From Taxillus chinensis (taxonomy: Eukaryota; Streptophyta; Magnoliopsida; Santalales; Loranthaceae), in the NCBI GenBank assembly GCA_023512835.1, contig CM042087.1, positions 16,524,853 through 16,588,852 of the forward strand: a DNA stretch of 64,000 nucleotides. Direction: 5' to 3'. This document shows, one piece after another, positions 35,010 through 46,143 of the stretch (its first letter is position 1; each line of letters starts with the position of its first letter). Position numbers and translations under genes: made by a program. The notes beneath the pieces are model-generated. The model was not told the origin of the DNA and ran no database searches. It was given only the letters and a program-made list of their open reading frames with translations.

Positions 35010-35367
35010 GATTAGCAGGAATAATCATAATAATAAAAATAATAATTATTTATTATAAAAATTAACGTCAAGTATTATTAAATTATATTACGAATACTAA
35101 CATAATAATAATAACCAGGCCTCAACATTAAATACCCAGATTAATAACAATTACATAATAATAAATCGTACAACAATAATAACATGACATGTTTAAATAA
35201 TTCTTTTAATAATCATAATAATATTTAATAATAACATAACATATTAAAATCCATATTAACAATAATAATGACTCAAAATGCTAATGCTAAGGGCACACTG
35301 CCGAATAGATATTCCAAACTCCATTCGGGGCCTAACTTACACCCGCTCACAGGTACGGGTCTTTACA
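33935..35367 (-). mobile_element. Unclassified LTR, minus orientation
   Basis: On the minus strand it starts TGTAAAGACCCGTACC (35367) and ends ACCTAGGTAACTTCAACA (33935), with TG..CA termini. It contains a possible TATA region (tataaatagagg, complement of 34960-34975), a C-rich run at 34348-34365 and GC-rich sequence (34380-34700). The flanking five bases do not match (accta versus caagt), and the flanks are different elements, so this is not a simple solo LTR. Confidence 0.6.
34968..35012 (+). repeat. (TAA)n microsatellite
   Basis: About fourteen uninterrupted TAA/ATA units; degenerate copies continue to about 35260. Confidence 0.95.
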
Positions 35368-36606
35368 CAAGTCTCAGGAACAGGTACAACCACAGCCACA
35401 GCCACACAGGCTCCACATTCACAGTCACACAGGCTCCACATACACAGCCACACAAGCTCCACATACACAGCCACACAAGCTCCACATACACAGCCACACA
35501 CTTAATCATACAATCACAACACAACAGATAGACATGTATTCAACAACCCACGCACAAACCATCGTTAACATATCCACGTCATCATCATGTCAAACATAAT
35601 TAACACATCAAACATAATCATCGTATCAAATATATTTCCCGCAGAAACCCCCAAGGTTTTCCCATGAGACCCTACTGTGGGACGAAGCCTAACGAACAAC
35701 GCAGACATCCCAATGGCCTCTAAGGCCCACTACCACGCACACGAATCCGAGAAGTCCCCAAACCCCGGACTCAATGTCACAACCAAACAAGTTGCCATTC
35801 AAACCAACATTCATATAGGAGATCACACCTATAAGAATTTACATATATATATTTATATTTATTTATAAACATGAACAATCTGTCAAAACATCTACCATAG
35901 GGCTTAACCCTGGAATTGGGTTCGAGAAAGGATAGAATTCCCTACCTCAGGATAATTCTCCTTGCTCTTGCTCACACGCTAGACGCCGTCCACCCACGCG
36001 AGTCACCCCAACAACAACGATCAGGAACTCTCTCTTTCCCTCTACGACAGCTGCGGCAGCTGACAACAAAAACCCTAAACCTAAAACAAAGAGAGCTCCT
36101 CCTCCTTATATAGACCTCACTTATCAAAACGACGTAGTTTTGATAAATGAATCCCCATCAGCAAAACGATGTAGTTTTGATAAATGAAACATGTCACAAC
36201 CTACCCGCATCCACACAAGACAAAATACCCATAATTCGAATATGGCCATTTAGGAAAAGATAATCAGCATAACAAAATGAAGAAGACGGTCCAAAAACAT
36301 GGCTGCATGTAACAAACACCATTGTCACGTGCAAGCTCCAAATGCCCTAGGATTTTACCACAAGCTTTAGAACTAAGTCTGGAAGGCTCCCATGCAAAAA
36401 CCTCACTGCACGTGACAAACCATTGTCACACGCATTGTCACGTGCACCCTCTAAAAGTGTCCTCTTGGGCTCATCTCTTGCCTCATGCTTGCTCATCAAT
36501 AAACAAGGTGTTCTAACTAATGTGTGTGGGAATAAAACCCAATAATTGCCACCCAAAAGGCATAACTGTGACTAACTCCTCACATCCCAAAACACGGGTC
36601 ATTACA
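35368..36606 (-). mobile_element. Partial Tekay 3' LTR, minus orientation
   Basis: On the minus strand it begins TGTAATGACCCGTG at 36606 and follows the same order as 28650-30573: CACGTGACA groups, ATCAAAAC/GTTTTGAT palindromes at 36123-36144 and near 36161-36181, TATA box, 'tccggggt', 24-bp repeats. It breaks off at a point corresponding to about 30030 in the plus copy, where the unclassified LTR starts. Confidence 0.85.
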
Positions 36607-36620
36607 TCCTCTCCCCCTTA
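36607..36620 (-). promoter_or_regulatory. Polypurine tract of the minus-strand Tekay element
   Basis: Minus-strand sequence TAAGGGGGAGAGGA immediately precedes the LTR start TGTAATGACC. The plus-strand Tekay LTR at 28650 lacks such a tract. Confidence 0.9.
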
Positions 36621-36973
36621 AGACGTTTTGTCCTCGAAAAGAAACAACATGCCACTAAAACCACAAGGAATAACAAACACATGCAACCCATTATGCAAAA
36701 TCGCAAGTCACAACATATAAATGGATCAGACATCACGCACACAGCACATAACAGGACATATGTCCACAACCTCAACAAAGCACCACCACAATACATAACA
36801 TAAACCCGCATGTCACAAATATGCATCTCAAATACCAAATGTCCAAAAAAAAAACAATACACAACACATCACGAACAACTAGCACAAGAAATTTCATCAC
36901 TATTACCTTTTGACCAATAGCCACCTCCCACCACCTCCCACCCTCAAGGTTGTTCGTTCTCGAACAACTCTAG

Positions 36974-37946
36974 GTGCTACTCACGAATCATGGACTCACG
37001 TTCCCAAGTCTCTTCCTCAATGCCACGATGCTGCCATAGCATGCGAACCAAAGGAATAGCGCGACCACGCAAAAGCTTCTCCCATCGATCCAGTATACGG
37101 ATAGGGCCCTCAACAACGGACATGTCATCCTCAATATCCAATGTTTCCCAATCAATCACATGAGTTGGGTCAAGATGATACTTCCTCAACTAGGACACAT
37201 GGAACACATTGTGTACCCGACTCAACCGCGGTGGGAACGCTAACCGGTAAGCCACTGGTCCTACATGAGCCATAACCTCAAAAGGACCAATAAACCGCGG
37301 GGAGAGCTTGAAACCTCTCCCAAATCGTCGATGGCCACAACGTGGAGAAGCACGGAGGAACACATGATCGCCCATAGAAAACTCCACAGGTCGCTACTGC
37401 TAATCCGCATAAGATTTCTGTCGACTTTGAGCTGATAACAAGCATTGAGAAATCAACTTGACCTTCTCGGTAGCCTCTTGAACCAACTGTTGTCCCAAAA
37501 GAGCTGTCTCCCCCACCTTAGTCCAACACAAAGGTGATCGACACGGCCTCCCATACAACGTCTCGAAAGGAGCCACCCCAATGGATGCCTGATAACTATT
37601 GTTGTAGGTAAACTCCACCAAAGGAAGGTGAGTTGCCCGCAAACCCCCAAAATTGAGCACACAGGCACGCAACATGTCCTCCAATGTCTAGTTCGTCCTC
37701 TTTGTCTGACCATCAGTCTCAGGGTGAAAAGCGGTACTCATGCTAAGTTTTGTCCCCATAGCCTTCTGCAAGCCTGCCCAAAAATGAGAAGTGAACCTCG
37801 AATCTTGGTCGGACACAATCGAATGATGGCACCCCATGTAGTTTCACAACCTCGTTCACATATAACTGACTCAAGGCCCCAATGGAATCCCTCTCTCGAA
37901 CAGCAAGAAAATGGGCCGACTTTATTAACTAATCCACAATCACCCA
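36974..37946 (-). pseudogene. pol: Tekay integrase C-terminal half with chromodomain
   Basis: Reads on the minus strand as the distal integrase core (degraded, 37400-37946: FGGLRATHLPLVEFTYNNSY, FETLYGRPCRSP), then the GPY/F-type C-terminal domain ([37 protein letters not shown]; 37190-37387). A chromodomain follows (VVEGPIRILDRWEKLLRG, WQHRGIEEETWERE; 36974-37100). A C-terminal chromodomain marks the chromovirus branch, which includes Tekay. The terminal stop is at 36974. Several stops and frameshifts are present. The gene continues at 41549 beyond the inserted LTR. Confidence 0.88.
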
Positions 37947-40900
37947 TGTCATCACCGGATTTCGTCCGGGAGGGAAACCACTTTTGGGGTGCGGTCCCCC
38001 CCAGCCGTCATTCGAATGGTGATGAGAAAACGGAGTCGCCACCAACCGTTTTTGGGGTGCGGTTGGCCACCTAAAGGAAAATTATCTAATGCCACTAGGG
38101 GATGGGCTCAGGAGTTTGTTACGCGTGGGGAAGGACTAACACCCCCACGACGCCCTTTCGGTACCTATCTTAAGATTGGGAGGTTTCTAACTTGTTTTAA
38201 GTTAATTAGCCTAAAGGTGATGTTAAATGTAAATATGGCCTAAAAGTCTACTACTTTTATTTTCCTAAGTTATTTGTTGAAGTTGAAATATGATTCAATT
38301 ATCCTAAGCAACTAAGGGAATTCTAGTAATTTGATTATTCCTTTTTTTTTATTCTTTGTTAAAGTTCAAAATCAAACCCAATTTCGTCCTAACCTCTAAA
38401 GGGAACTCTATGCTTTGTTTTTATTTTTAAAGCTAAAGAAAGGCCAAAAATAAATTTATTTATTTCTAAATCGCATACCAAAAAGTTTAAGCGTGGGAAA
38501 CAGTTTGAAGCACAATCAAAATTGAACCTAAAGTATAAAACAAAACTCAAGTAAAAAAATCTAAGTATTTGAAAGTCCTAAGTAAATGGAAAAAAAGTTT
38601 TTTTTATTTTAACTTAAGAAAAGTTCCTCTTTTCTTTTTTCTTTTTTCTTTTTTCTAGCAAAATAAAAGAGCAAATGAAAAAAAACTATTAAGCCCCAAA
38701 AAATGTTTGTTTGTTTGTGTTGAAAAGTTTTTTTTTTTAGAAAACAATTTTTTTTATTTTATTTGTCTAATTTTTTTTTAACACATGACAAAATAAAGAC
38801 AAGTGAGGTGTGTGATAATGTGTCATCCATAAGAAAACAAAATAAATGCTCTCTCTCTCTTTTTTTTTGCTTTTCTTTCTTTCTTTTTTTTTTTTGCTTA
38901 CTTTCTCTCTCTTTTTTTTTACTATGCTTAATTACACATTACAATCACAAAACTCATAATTACAAGGCCCAAGCTAACAACATTCCTATGAGCCCAAAAT
39001 TACCAACATAGCTCACAAAGCCAGCTAAAAATGAAAGGAAATAAAAAAGATAACAAACAAATAAAAATAAAAATTAAAAAAAGACAAATAAAAAAACATT
39101 AGGTACGTCTACACTATACAGGCCGACCAAACTGGAGATACAATAATGCTGGCAGGAAACAAATGGCCCCCATGCCGAAACCTCATTGAGCCCACTCGCC
39201 AGATAGACAAAACTAGGAAAAATGAAGGAAAACAAATGAGAAAAAAAACGAAAAGCCAAAAACGGAAGATGCGGAAGTCATAATAATCTAAAAAAAACCA
39301 CGCTTAAATCACAGATTCATGTCTGCGGTCAATCACCTAAAGATCCCCGCAAGCAAAAACAACTAGAAAACAAAGGGAACATCAACAACAAGAGCAAATG
39401 TTAACCAGATAAATACCCAGGCAGAAAATGATGTCCAACCAAGTCTACACAAATGCGAAAACCAGATTAAGATCAAGACAATGGGAGACAAACAGTCGGG
39501 AACATAATCACATATTCACTCAGACATTTACAGAACCCAGAAGACAAACAAAGTCAGAACGCGTTCACATGTTTTAATAAAACCAAGTCACACCCCTTCA
39601 TTTAGTGCTTTTCGTTTTTGATTGGTGTAAAAAAACCATGCTTTCACCATCTTGGAAAGCAAACAAAATAACAGAAAGAAACAAATGGGGGATACAATAA
39701 CACGAAAAAAAATATAGACAATAGATAAAAATGATGACTGTATAGCTCCATCGACACTCAGGCAATACAACAGAAAATAACAAAGGGACAAGAACTCACG
39801 CAACACAAAGAACAGAGACAAGAACTACAGAGGAACAAGAACTCACGCAACGCGTATCGAGATCCAGAGGGACTCAAGCAGTATGGATAACAACAGTCGA
39901 TGTTCTTAAAACCCACACAAACACATGATCCAATCACCTCAAACAATAAATCATAAAAACAACACAATGAAAGGAGGCATTACCGAGTATGTGGGTGACG
40001 TTCGTCTTCTTGTGTGGAAATGGAATGCCCTCTGCACTGGTTGGAATGATGGTAGTGGTAAGCTGTTGTCCTCTATGCGTCTGGGTGTCTTCAACGCCTC
40101 CTTGGTGCCTCTTATAGTGCCTCCTTGGAATGACCTTAGGAGCCTTCTGTCTTCCTCGCGGTGACCCTGGGATGGCCGGCGATGGTGATGATGCATAGTT
40201 TCACGATGGCCGACAGCGTTTCATAGTCAAGAGATATGAAGGAGGCGTCTGGAGATGGAAGTTGTGGATGACGGTTTTTGGTAGTGGAAGGAGGCTGATG
40301 GCCGGGCCGTCGATTGGAGAGGTGATATGAGGAAGGGTTGATGGCCGGCGGTGACTTCCGGCCAAGGGGAGGATGGTGTTGAGGGAGGTTTTTCGGACGA
40401 GGAAGGGATGGCAATTTGGGTGTGTTTTTGGGCAAAGAGGGAACAGGGAAAGATGTGGTGCGTTTTTCTTCTTTTCGGCCAGCTAGAGAGAGCATAAAAG
40501 AAGAGCCTGTGATCGATTGGGGTTGGGGTTTTATATAGGCAAGAGGATTAGGGTTATGGCCGAGGGATGGATCGGCGGCATGGGGTTGATGACAAACTCG
40601 GGTTACCAACGCGTGGGTTTGGCCTGGGAGGGGGAACGTAACTGGGGGTCTAACCATGGTCGGGTAGATTGGGTTTGGCGAGTTGGTTGAGCTGGATCCG
40701 GTGGGTGCGAGGTGGTCCGGTGGTCCTCCGGGATCTCGGTGGCAGTGGCGCGGCTGCAACGATGGAGACGAGATGGGGAAGGAGAGAGGAAGGAAGAAGA
40801 CAAAAGGAGCCGGCGTTGAAGATAAGAGCGTCCAGTTTTGTGTGGTTGGATTTTGTTTGTTTTGTTTTTATTTTTATTATTTTATTTTTGGTTTTTGTTT

Positions 40901-41548
40901 TGTTTTATTTCAATGGCTGACGTGTGTCCTTGAGACGGGAGGAAACAAAAGAAAAAAAGGAAATAAGTGTTTTTGGATTTTTTTAACTGACGTCTTTTGG
41001 TTTTTGGGATTGGTATGACCATCCGCATTTCAAAACATCTCGAAAAAATTGTTTTTGGACTCGGGGCATCAGGACAAACGACCCCGTGTCAATTTTATTT
41101 GAAAACGATCTCGTTTTTACGGCAAGCTTGTACAGAGATTATTTATTACCGAAAAATATATTTATTTTTTATTTTTGTCGGAAAAGCCCCGGGAGCGAAT
41201 ATATACAAAATATATGTCAAAATTCTCAGAACGATGAGTAGGATGAGATTATGAGGTTCGTGACCTGATCCGGAGCCCCGTGTGAAACGTGTGTCCTGAA
41301 CACTGTTTTGACTATATCTTCTTCGTTTGACCTCAGAATTGAGCGCGGTCGTTTGCATTGATCCTCAAATTGGATTTTCTATTGCCAGGACTGATTCTTT
41401 GGCATTTGGAAGCCTTTCTTGAAATTGGGCATTTGTGGCTCATGGGTCACGACTCCATCGCTCTGCAAAAATTCAACAGATCGAGGCGACATCGAAGAAA
41501 ATTGAATTTGATAAAATATATCCAACCCAGACAAATTAGGGTCCAACA
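37947..41548 (-). mobile_element. Solo LTR (LTR 3), Tat/Ogre-type, nested in Tekay integrase
   Basis: A 3602-bp LTR in minus orientation, starting TGTTGGACCC (41548) and ending GGTGATGACA (37947). It is flanked by the 5-bp direct repeat ACCCA (37942-37946 and 41549-41553). Integrase sequence continues across it. The terminal 240 bp match the other Tat LTRs. A TATA box (TATATAAAAC) lies at 40527-40537 on the minus strand. The interior is T/C-rich at 38340-38930 and GC-rich at 40130-40800; the minus-strand 207-codon frame at 40136-40759 shows no recognisable domain. Confidence 0.93.
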
Positions 41549-43986
41549 ACCCATATCATGTTTTTCCTCCCAGTGGTGGGTGGAAGGCCAATCACAAAAT
41601 CCATTGCTATGCGGTCTCACTTCCACTCCGCTATCGGTAACAGTTGTAACATGCTCGCCGGCCGCTGGTGCTCAGCCTTCACCTGCTGACAATTGAGGCA
41701 TCTTGAAACAAATGCAGCCATGTCACGTTTCATCCTAGGTCACCAAAAATGCCCCTGAAGTGCATGGTACATCTTCGTATCCCTAGGATGCATAGCAACT
41801 CTAGACTGATGGAAATCCCACATCACCTCATCTCTGAGAGAAGAGGCCACTACTAGTCGCCCCTGAAAAGACAGCTCATGCTCAGGACCCTCTGTCCAAT
41901 CCTCAGATAGCTCACTAGCCTCAATACGGGCACGGAAAACCTCACACTCAATATCCCCAAATTGTCCCTCCCAGACTCAATGGTACAGCTCAGGCACAAC
42001 AACAATAGGACTCAGGACTATCCCTCCATCACGAGCAATAGGCTGCAACTGTAGCATCATCAACTGCTCCATCAGCTTCCACTCTCTCACTGCCACCTCA
42101 GCCTTTCCTTTTCTGCTCAACACGTCAGCCAGAACATTGCCCTTGCTCGGGGTATAGGCAAGAGTAAAGTCAGAGTTCTGCAAATACTCTACCCATCTCC
42201 TCTGCCTCAAATTCAAGTCCTTCTGAGTAAAAATGTACTAAAGGCTCTTGTAATCTGAGAACACTACAAACTTCTCCCCCAAAAGTTAATGCTGCCAACT
42301 CTTCAAAGCAAAGATGACAGTTGCCAACTCAAGATCATGAGTAGGGTAATTCTGCTCATGAGGTTTCAACTGCCTTGATCCATAAGCTACCACACTGTGC
42401 TCCTGCATAAGTACATGCCCCAAACCAATCCTAGATGCATCACAATACACCTCATATGGTAACCTTAACACAGTTGCAATGGTCAAACGGGTCTTTAGAG
42501 CCTCAAACACCTGCTAACACTTGGCAGTCCACTCAAACTTCACTCCCTCCCTGGTCAACGCCATCATAGAAGCTGCCAAACGGGAGAATCCCTCTACAAA
42601 ATGACGGTAATACCTCGCCAAGCCAAGAAAACTACGAATCTCAAAAACATTGGTTGGCCTCTCCCACGATGATACAACCTCAATCTTAGTTAGGTCTACT
42701 CTAATCCCCTCAGCCGACACGACATGGCCAAGAAAATGAACCTCTTGCATCCAATACTCATATTGCTAAACTTAACAAACAACTGCTGGTCCCTCAAGGT
42801 TTGCAACATTGTTGCCAAATGCTCCACATGCTTCCTCTCCGTCTTGGAATATACCAAAATATCATCTATAAACACCACTACAAAAGAATCCAAATATGGA
42901 AAAAAGACTTGGTTCATCAAATGCATGAACACTGCTGGTGCATTAGTGAGCCCAAAAGGCATCACTGCCCACTCATAATGCCCATACCGGCAACGAAAAG
43001 TAGTCTTTGGGATGTCCTCCTCCCTAACCCTTAACTGGTGATACCCCGATCACGGATCTATCTTGGAAAACCAATAGGCCCCACTCAACTGGTCAAACAA
43101 GTCATCTATCCGGGGTAATAGATACTTGTTCTTCACAATCACCAAATTAAGCTTTCTATAGTTAATGCAAAGACGAAGCGTGCCATTTACTTTCTTTGCA
43201 AAGAGCACTGGAGCACCCCAAGGTAAGGTACTCGGCCTGATATACCCTTGGTTCACCAACTCCTTTATTTGCCTTTGAAGCTCCCTCAACTCAGCTGGTC
43301 CCATACGATAAGCCACTTGGGAGATTGGACCCATCCCCGGTACCAACTCAATGGTGAACTCCACGCTCCTCTTAGGTGGTAAACTCCTCAACTCCTCAAG
43401 AAACACATCTTGAAATTGGTCAACAACAGCTGGCCACACCCTTTTTCCCATCATTCCCTTAGCAAAGTTTAGGGCTACCAACCTGTGGGTAATGGCACCC
43501 CACTGGTCCAACACCGGTCCGGCCCGACTCGCTTCACAATCCCACTCCCCCTTCAGGGTGCAAGAAACACCCGCAGGTGACACGAATGATACACGTCGCC
43601 GATAACAATCTATCTTGGCCTGGAAAGCCATAAGCCAATCCATACCCAAGATCAGATCAAATGTCCTCAATGGTATCACATACAAATTGAAGCTAAGCTC
43701 CACATCTCCTATGGTTAAAGTCACGACAAACACGTCACACCTTAATCATACCTCCCACTGGAGACTCCACAACTAAAGGTCTCTCTGCCTCAACACATAC
43801 TAACCCCAAGCCATCAATTACAAGCTCAGCAACGAATGAACATGATGCACCCGCATCAAAAATAATAGAAGCAAGCGTACGAGATATCAAAAGGGTACCT
43901 CTAACCACCGATGGTCCTGCCCCACCTTCCGCCAGTGGAGGTGGTAGCTCAGCCTCCTCCTGGGGTGTTGCATTCAGCGCAAACAC
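41549..43986 (-). pseudogene. pol: Tekay pol: protease, RT, RNase H, start of integrase
   Basis: On the minus strand: protease ([18 protein letters not shown]; 43600-43986); RT ([51 protein letters not shown]; 42700-43400); RNase H ([15 protein letters not shown], 42286-42510; FTLAYTPSKGNVLADVLSR, 41977-42216). The integrase zinc finger and core start follow, up to the insertion site at 41549 (MDFVIGLPP). It retains RNase H and integrase, unlike the plus-strand copies. Stops at about 42238, 42287 and 42515 and frameshifts make it inactive as read. Confidence 0.9.
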
Positions 43987-44769
43987 CCTCCCTTGGCCCG
44001 TGCCATTAGTTGGCTCACCTACTGGGCGGTTCCCGCCCTGATTGCCTCCAGCATCAATCTGTTGTCGTTCCAGCCTCCCCTGAGGTTAGGTCTGGCTAGA
44101 TCCTGCCTGACTAGCCTGCCACTGATGAGCTGATCTCTCTACTGGTGCACGAAAATTAACATCACTCCTCATGCTGGATGCCATGCCTCCTGCTCCCTTG
44201 TTGTTACTCCTGCAAACTCAGCTCAAATGGCCCTCTCGTCCACAGCTCTTGCAGTGCCAATCCTTCTTGGGACACTCCCTCTTGACGTGGCCTTGCTCCC
44301 CACAGTAATAACAACCACTGGGGAGACCTCCTACTGAACCTCCCTGCTTATTGCCACCAAAGGTGAAACTCCCTGGGTTCACTGATGATTGACCCCTACT
44401 GCGGAAGGAACTACTACCTCCCTCCTCTGTCTTAAGCCTCTTGGGCCCTGAATCATGATCAAACCCACCCTGTAACTGTCGACCCTGATGGGCTTGCCTC
44501 TCATCATCAAGCTCCCTCTAAGCTATATGGGCTGTCTCAATAACCTCATCATAAGTCCTCAAACGCAGAATCGCAACTCTTTGCCTAAGGGTTAGCCTGA
44601 GACCCAAGGTGAACTTGTGGGCCTTTAGGTCCTCCCTTACCACAGTCTTGGGAGCAAATCTACTCAAGCTCCTAAACTCACGCTCATACTCGAGCACCAT
44701 TCTTGATCACTGCTTCAAGCTACCGAATTCCTTCGTCTTTTGCCATCTCAACGACTCGGGAAAGAACTC
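43987..44769 (-). pseudogene. gag: Tekay gag, 5' part missing
   Basis: Capsid C-terminal part (REDLKAHKFTLGLR, 44518-44700) and zinc knuckles (44190-44310), on the minus strand and in several frames. It is cut at 44769 by a Tat LTR; the rest of gag and the 5' LTR are not found to the right. Confidence 0.85.
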
Positions 44770-45284
44770 TGTCATCACTGGTTTTCGTCCGGGCCCTTTT
44801 GGGTTGAGCTTAGACTAAACCAATGGTGAGAAGTTTTAAAGTCGCCACTAACTGTTTTTGGGGTACAGTTGGATACCCTCTACTTTGAGTAGTTTAAAGT
44901 GTGTGGTTTGCGTAATCAGAGAAAGGTTCAAGAGTTGGTTACGTGTAGGGAAGGATTAGCACCCCTACGACGCCCTTTCGGTATCTAATTTAGGAGGAGG
45001 AGGTTTTTCGTTTATTTATACTGCAATGACTGGGTTAAATTTTCTAAAAGTCTATGATTTTTATTTGGCTAAGTTATTTGTTAAAGTAATGGTTAAAATG
45101 GATTTATCCTAAATTTCTAAAGGGAATCCTAAAAGTTTTGGGTTTTTATTTGAAGTGAAGAATGAGAGCCTATTGGTTGGTTTTGGTTTTTTCGTTTTAC
45201 TTTTGGAAATTGAAGTCCTAAAAATGGTTTTTATTTTCCCTTTTTTTTTTGTTTTTTTGGGTTAGAAAACATACATTTTTTTTT
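44770..45284 (-). mobile_element. LTR 4, Tat/Ogre-type, partial
   Basis: The minus-strand end CCAGTGATGACA is at 44770, with the conserved 230-bp terminal block to 45000. The sequence then enters an N gap. If this was a clean insertion, AACTC (44765-44769) would be the target duplication; the other end is not visible. Confidence 0.85.
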
Positions 45285-45784
45285 NNNNNNNNNNNNNNNN
45301 NNNNNNNNNNNNNNNNNNNNNNNNNNNNNNNNNNNNNNNNNNNNNNNNNNNNNNNNNNNNNNNNNNNNNNNNNNNNNNNNNNNNNNNNNNNNNNNNNNNN
45401 NNNNNNNNNNNNNNNNNNNNNNNNNNNNNNNNNNNNNNNNNNNNNNNNNNNNNNNNNNNNNNNNNNNNNNNNNNNNNNNNNNNNNNNNNNNNNNNNNNNN
45501 NNNNNNNNNNNNNNNNNNNNNNNNNNNNNNNNNNNNNNNNNNNNNNNNNNNNNNNNNNNNNNNNNNNNNNNNNNNNNNNNNNNNNNNNNNNNNNNNNNNN
45601 NNNNNNNNNNNNNNNNNNNNNNNNNNNNNNNNNNNNNNNNNNNNNNNNNNNNNNNNNNNNNNNNNNNNNNNNNNNNNNNNNNNNNNNNNNNNNNNNNNNN
45701 NNNNNNNNNNNNNNNNNNNNNNNNNNNNNNNNNNNNNNNNNNNNNNNNNNNNNNNNNNNNNNNNNNNNNNNNNNNNNNNNNNNN
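45285..45784. other. Assembly gap (500 N)
   Basis: Exactly 500 N, a conventional scaffold-gap length, so the true distance is unknown. Open frames that cross it are meaningless. Confidence 1.
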
Positions 45785-45879
45785 GTCGGGGGAGGGGATG
45801 GAGGGTAGGCTAGCACGGTCGACGGGAGAAGAGGGAGGCGATGACGCGTTCTGCTTTTGAAGAGTGAACGGGATATCGT

Positions 45880-46143
45880 TATGTTGCGAGGAGAAATGAT
45901 TTACCCGCAACAGAGGTGGAGTCTCCGGACACGATTGACAACGTGAAGGCGAAGATGCAAGACAAGAAAGCATCCCTCCCACCACCAACGTTTGATCTTT
46001 GCAAGGTTGGCGGCTCGAGGACGGCCACACCCTCGGCGACTACAACATCTAGAGGAGAGTCCACCCTCCACCTCGCTCTGCCTTCCACAAATGGGCGCCA
46101 AGAAGCAAAAAAAGACCTAGAACAAGCCCAAGAAGGTGCCTAG
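45880..46143 (+). pseudogene. Ubiquitin-eS31 pseudogene fragment
   Basis: Reads as a degraded ubiquitin ([23 protein letters not shown]) running into the first residues of an eS31-like tail (KKDLEQAQE). The start of ubiquitin is missing, the 'GGRQLEDGRT' region is frame-shifted, and the tail stops at 46141. It parallels 52890-53110 and is more diverged. No promoter elements like those at 52616 are seen upstream. Confidence 0.8.

Noticed and set aside
38763..39970. Several 60-80 codon hydrophobic frames
   Set aside because: T-rich LTR interior gives Phe/Leu-rich frames by composition.
40136..40759. 207-codon minus-strand frame
   Set aside because: Lies within the solo LTR downstream of its TATA box, proline/histidine-rich, no domain recognised; treated as LTR leader sequence.
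45218..46030. Long frames crossing the gap
   Set aside because: Most of their length is N.
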